From Ruminococcaceae bacterium UBA1730 (GTDB taxonomy: Bacteria > Bacillota > Clostridia > Oscillospirales > Acutalibacteraceae), in NCBI GenBank assembly GCA_002315935.1, contig DCII01000039.1, positions 10,211-74,210 of the forward strand: a stretch of DNA of 64,000 nt, given 5' to 3'. The position numbers were made by a program, and so were the translations under genes. Of this stretch, positions 61,189 through 64,000 are shown one piece after another (position 1 is the first letter of the stretch; every line of letters begins with the position of its first letter). The notes beneath the pieces are model-generated. The model saw nothing but the letters and a program-made list of their open reading frames with translations, did no database searches and was not told the origin of the DNA.

Positions 61189-61215
61189 TTAGCACTCTTT
61201 CCTTTCGAGTGCCAA
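61189..61215 (+). promoter_or_regulatory. CIRCE element (HrcA operator)
   Basis: TTAGCACTC (61189-61197), a 9-base spacer and GAGTGCCAA (61207-61215) match the CIRCE consensus TTAGCACTC-N9-GAGTGCTAA with one mismatch. HrcA binds it to repress heat-shock operons, usually groESL and dnaK. Confidence 0.9.
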
Positions 61216-61225
61216 AATTCACAGA

Positions 61226-61254
61226 TTGTTCATATTATTTTAACAGAATATAAC
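61226..61254 (+). promoter_or_regulatory. Possible htpG promoter
   Basis: TTGTTC (61226-61231), a 17-bp spacer and TATAAC (61249-61254) lie 10 bp after the CIRCE box and about 52 bp before the htpG start. Both boxes are imperfect. Confidence 0.45.
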
Positions 61255-61305
61255 AGTTGAACGGCTATACTTTCAGCATATCAAAAATTTTGAAGGGTGA
61301 TACTT

Positions 61306-63195
61306 ATGAGAACAAAACAATTCAAATCAGAATCCAAGCGTCTTATGGATATGATGATAAATTCAATCTATACCCACAAGGAAATCTTTCTGCGTGAAAT
61401 CATTTCAAACGCTTCCGATGCACTTGACAAGCTCTATTTCCGCTCGCTGACGGATTCCTCGGTCGGTCTCGGTTCGGAGGATTTCGTTATCCGCATTGAG
61501 CTTGACGAAGAAAACAGGCTCATCAGGGTTATTGACAACGGCTGCGGAATGACGGAAGAGGAGCTTGACACAAATCTCGGCACTATCGCCAAGAGCGGTT
61601 CGCTTGCATTCAAAAAAGAAAACGAGAAAACGGAAAACGTTGACATAATCGGTCAGTTCGGTGTCGGATTCTATTCGGCGTTCATGGTCAGCGACATGGT
61701 TACCGTTGAAACAAAGGCATTCGGCAGTGACGAAGCATTCAGATGGGAATCCGAGGGTGCAGACGGCTATAAAATCGGTCCCTGCGAAAAGGCAGATTTC
61801 GGAACTGTTGTCACTATGCACATCAAGGAAGACACCGAGGACGAAAAATACAGTGATTTCCTTGACCAATACAGAATAAGTGCTCTTATAAAGAAATATT
61901 CCGATTATATCCGCCATCCCATCAAAATGGAATTCACAACCTCGAAGCCCGTTGAGGGCGGCGAAGAGGGCGAATATGAGGAGGTCAAGGAAGACCGAAT
62001 TCTCAACAGCAGAATTCCTCTCTGGAAGAAGAACCGTTCCGAGATTACTCCCGAAGAATATAACAACTTCTACAAGGAAAAATTCTATGATTTCGAAGAC
62101 CCTGCAAAGGTTATTCACACAAGCGTTGAAGGTCAGGCAACCTATCACGCAATGATGTTCATTCCCAAAAGACCTCCGTTTGACTATTATTCGAAGGACT
62201 ACGAAAAGGGACTTCAGCTCTATTCAAAGGGCGTTCTGATTATGGACAAATGCAGTGACCTGCTACCCGATTATTTCAGCTTTGTCAAGGGACTTGTTGA
62301 CAGCGAAGACCTTTCGCTCAACATTTCAAGAGAGATGCTCCAGCATGACAGCCAGCTAAAGCTCATTGCAAAGACCATCGAAAAGAAAGTCAAGAGCGAG
62401 CTTGAAAAGATGCTCAAAAATGAGAGAGAAGCATACGAAGAATTCTTCAAAAATTTCGGAATTCAGTTGAAATTCGGCGTTTACAACGGCTACGGAGTTC
62501 ATAAGGATGTGCTGAAAGACCTTCTTCTCTTCACATCTTCAAACGAAAAGAAGCTTGTTACACTTGCCGAATATGCCGAAAGAGCCGGCGAAGAGCAGAA
62601 AAAAATCTACTATGCCTGCGGCGAAACCGTTGAAAAAATTGAAATGCTTCCGCAGTGCGATTCCGTTAAAGAAAAGGGCTTTGAAATTCTTTATCTGACC
62701 GAATATGTTGACGAATTTGCTCTTAAGATGCTCGGAAACTATGCAGACAAGGAATTCATCAACATCTGCGATGAACAGCTTGACCTCGATTCCGAAGACG
62801 AAAAGAAAGAGCTTGAAACCGAGAACGCCGATGCAAAGGATATGTTTGAAGAAATGAAAACCGCTATCGGTGACGGCGTTTCATCCGTCAGATACACCAA
62901 CAAGCTTTCAAATCATCCCGTTTGTCTCACAACTGAGGGCGGCATTTCGCTTGAAATGGAGAAAACTCTCAACTCAATGCCCGGTCAGGAGCAGAAGGTC
63001 AAGGCACAGATAGTGCTTGAAATCAACGCAAAGCATCCCGTTGCCGAGAAGCTCAAGGCTCTCTTTGCAGACGATAAGGAAACCCTCGGCAAATATGCAA
63101 AGCTTCTTTACGGCGAAGCGTGCCTTATCAGCGGAAAGACAATTGATGACCCCGTTGAATACAGCAATCTCATCTGCGAACTGATGACGAAATAA
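61306..63195 (+). CDS. htpG: Hsp90-family chaperone HtpG
   Basis: The 629-residue protein starts at ATG 61306 (AAGGGTGA at 61293-61300); an in-frame GTG at 61297 lies inside that site. The GHKL ATPase domain has KEIFLREIISNASDALDKL (about 26-44), VIDNGCGMTEEEL (about 72-84) and IGQFGVGFYSAFMVSD (about 113-128). The middle domain has GVLIMDKCSDLLPDYFSFVK and LSLNISREMLQHD with the catalytic-loop Arg. The C-terminal dimerisation domain ends the chain. It is a cytosolic ATP-dependent folding chaperone. The CIRCE box upstream suggests HrcA control. Confidence 0.97.
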   Translation: MRTKQFKSESKRLMDMMINSIYTHKEIFLREIISNASDALDKLYFRSLTDSSVGLGSEDFVIRIELDEENRLIRVIDNGCGMTEEELDTNLGTIAKSGSLAFKKENEKTENVDIIGQFGVGFYSAFMVSDMVTVETKAFGSDEAFRWESEGADGYKIGPCEKADFGTVVTMHIKEDTEDEKYSDFLDQYRISALIKKYSDYIRHPIKMEFTTSKPVEGGEEGEYEEVKEDRILNSRIPLWKKNRSEITPEEYNNFYKEKFYDFEDPAKVIHTSVEGQATYHAMMFIPKRPPFDYYSKDYEKGLQLYSKGVLIMDKCSDLLPDYFSFVKGLVDSEDLSLNISREMLQHDSQLKLIAKTIEKKVKSELEKMLKNEREAYEEFFKNFGIQLKFGVYNGYGVHKDVLKDLLLFTSSNEKKLVTLAEYAERAGEEQKKIYYACGETVEKIEMLPQCDSVKEKGFEILYLTEYVDEFALKMLGNYADKEFINICDEQLDLDSEDEKKELETENADAKDMFEEMKTAIGDGVSSVRYTNKLSNHPVCLTTEGGISLEMEKTLNSMPGQEQKVKAQIVLEINAKHPVAEKLKALFADDKETLGKYAKLLYGEACLISGKTIDDPVEYSNLICELMTK

Positions 63196-63198
63196 AAG

Positions 63199-63405
63199 GT
63201 TCTTCACGAAAATTGAGGATTGAAATAATATCAGCACAAATAACGGAAACAGAGAAAGTTCGGTCATTGCGAGCGAAGCGTGGCAATCCGCCCTCTCCCC
63301 GGTCATTGCGAGGAGCGTAGCGACGTGGCAATCCGCTTCCTTTCGCAGAGCATTACAGATTACGAACCTGCTCCTGTGTTTTAGCCCCAACTTTCCGTGA
63401 AGAAC
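63199..63405. repeat. REP-containing repeat element bounded by inverted repeats
   Basis: GTTCTTCACGAAAATTG (63199-63215) and its near-complement at 63389-63405 (15 of 17 matching) bound a 207-bp segment directly after htpG. Inside are two tandem REP-like units, CGGTCATTGCGAGCGAAGCG...CAATCCG (63261-63290) and GGTCATTGCGAGGAGCGTAG...CAATCCGC (63301-63335). The same core is found upstream of htpG. It looks like a small non-coding mobile repeat. Confidence 0.65.
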
Positions 63406-63414
63406 AAAAAAATT

Positions 63415-63452
63415 AATCCGGAGCTGACTTTTTCAAGTGCTCCGGATTTTTT
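63415..63452. terminator. Bidirectional terminator between htpG and the small peptide gene
   Basis: AATCCGGAGC (63415-63424) pairs perfectly with GCTCCGGATT (63439-63448). T-runs follow on both strands: TTTTTT on plus, and AATTTTTTT read on minus. Confidence 0.9.
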
Positions 63453-63519
63453 GAGGCTATTTGTTTACAGCCCCATACTTTACCATTTAGCAAAGTATGT
63501 TCGAGTAAGTTGACTAAGT

Positions 63520-63738
63520 TTAGATAATCATGTTGATGGCTGCATCGAATGATGAACCCAAAAGCCCTAGGTATTCTTCAAAAGAAATGCCAGATTCTTG
63601 TCCATCGGGATCAACACTATAATAGTAATGACACTCATCATAACCATCAGCTTTGGTAATATCCGTGCAGCTGCTTGTTGCGATAACAGCGTTATCGAAC
63701 TTAACAACCTCGATTTCTGCATTTGCAAATTTCTTCAT
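63520..63738 (-). CDS. 72-residue leader-like peptide, possible RiPP precursor
   Basis: The ATG at 63738 has a near-perfect AAAGGAGG about 9 bases upstream. The peptide begins MKKFANAEIEVVKFDNAVIA, then TSSCTDITKADGYDECHYYY, and ends DAAINMII. A charged KKF-x-x-AEIEVVKFD start followed by an IATS break and a core with two Cys, several Asp and a Tyr run resembles the small clostridial peptides with a conserved leader and variable C-terminus. No radical-SAM or other modifying enzyme is in the window; it may lie beyond the right edge or be absent. It has no signal peptide. Its own promoter, repeat and hairpin lie upstream. Confidence 0.7.
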   Translation of the reverse strand: MKKFANAEIEVVKFDNAVIATSSCTDITKADGYDECHYYYSVDPDGQESGISFEEYLGLLGSSFDAAINMII

Positions 63739-63826
63739 TGTTTTTTTCCTCCTTTCCTTGAATATTTATTTCTTCATCTGAAATTCAGATGTTAAAATAC
63801 ATTTTTTATGATATTTACAACACGAA

Positions 63827-63868
63827 AAGGCACACCGTATCCGCTGTTAAACGGACACAATGTGCCTT
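63827..63868 (-). terminator. Attenuator-like hairpin upstream of the small peptide gene
   Basis: A 17-bp stem (63868-63852 with 63843-63827; 14 pairs plus mismatches or G-U) and an 8-base loop are followed on the minus strand by TT and then CGTG. It lies between the promoter at 63.97-63.99 kb and the peptide ATG. The T-run (four including the stem end) is short, so termination may be partial. Confidence 0.55.
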
Positions 63869-63908
63869 GTTAGTTATTTGATATTATTTATTAATTGGTT
63901 ACAGTTAG

Positions 63909-63960
<52 letters not shown>

Positions 63961-63965
63961 CACAG

Positions 63966-63994
63966 ATTATCGCAAACTTCTGCACTCCTGTCAA
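63966..63994 (-). promoter_or_regulatory. Strong promoter firing into the tetranucleotide repeat
   Basis: A perfect TTGACA (63994-63989), a 17-bp spacer and GATAAT (63971-63966) lie on the minus strand. The predicted start is at about 63959, the first repeat unit. The next gene downstream is the 72-residue peptide. Confidence 0.8.
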
Positions 63995-64000
63995 CCCCTT

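Noticed and set aside
61405..62148. 247-codon minus-strand frame in htpG
   Set aside because: Mirror of the highly conserved Hsp90 coding sequence; Cys/Phe-rich nonsense composition.

Overview
The window looks like a chromosomal segment of a low-GC, Gram-positive, anaerobic Clostridia member, probably an Oscillospirales/Ruminococcaceae-type gut or rumen bacterium. The case rests on strong AGGAGG-type ribosome sites, consensus sigma-A promoters, a T-box leader, a CIRCE box, a sortase with a sorting-signal protein, an LCP wall ligase, VanZ proteins, a ferredoxin-dependent 2-oxoacid oxidoreductase and many glycan-active enzymes. No rRNA, tRNA, integrase, transposase or CRISPR array was recognised.

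1-5.7 kb holds amino-sugar and glycan use. A minus-strand operon (GNAT, BadF-type kinase, SIS protein) is divergent from a cytoplasmic GH84 beta-N-acetylglucosaminidase. A ceramidase-like hydrolase and a ureidoglycolate lyase-like cupin follow.

5.9-39.0 kb is one very long plus-strand cell-surface polysaccharide operon behind a consensus promoter. It starts with a CpsB-type PHP phosphatase, a LmbE-type deacetylase and a priming sugar-phosphate transferase. It contains 14 recognisable or probable glycosyltransferases (six GT2, five GT4, one GT32-like, one fucosyltransferase-like, one GT8-like). Sugar-nucleotide genes include a TviB/TviC-like pair for UDP-GalNAcA and a galacturonokinase-like / nucleotidyltransferase / UDP-GlcA 4-epimerase trio for UDP-GalA. 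Decoration genes include a membrane O-acyltransferase, two hexapeptide acetyltransferases and a pyruvyltransferase beside an F420-dehydrogenase-beta-like Fe-S protein. Both an EpsG/Wzy-like polymerase and a Wzm/Wzt-like ABC exporter are present. No Wzx flippase, chain-length regulator or BY-kinase is seen.

39.5-43.1 kb is a cell-envelope block: two overlapping VanZ genes, an SPDTA-type sorted surface protein, a class B-like sortase and an LCP protein that could attach the polysaccharide to the wall.

43.1-60.9 kb is mainly minus strand. An AMP-forming acyl-CoA ligase and indolepyruvate oxidoreductase (iorA-iorB) operon sits behind a T-box, which suggests arylacetate assimilation into aromatic amino acids. 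Then come a GH38 alpha-mannosidase, a 3-hydroxyacyl-CoA dehydrogenase, a MATE gene interrupted by an in-frame TAG, a GHL6-like glycosidase, an overlapping type II restriction-modification pair, and a three-gene sugar oxidoreductase operon that includes an isomerase-dehydrogenase fusion.

61.2-64.0 kb has htpG behind a CIRCE box, REP-like repeats, and a 72-residue leader-like peptide gene. Its promoter fires into a 13-copy TGCT tetranucleotide repeat followed by a terminator-like hairpin. Two copies of a small MITE-like repeat lie at 41.0 and 50.5 kb.
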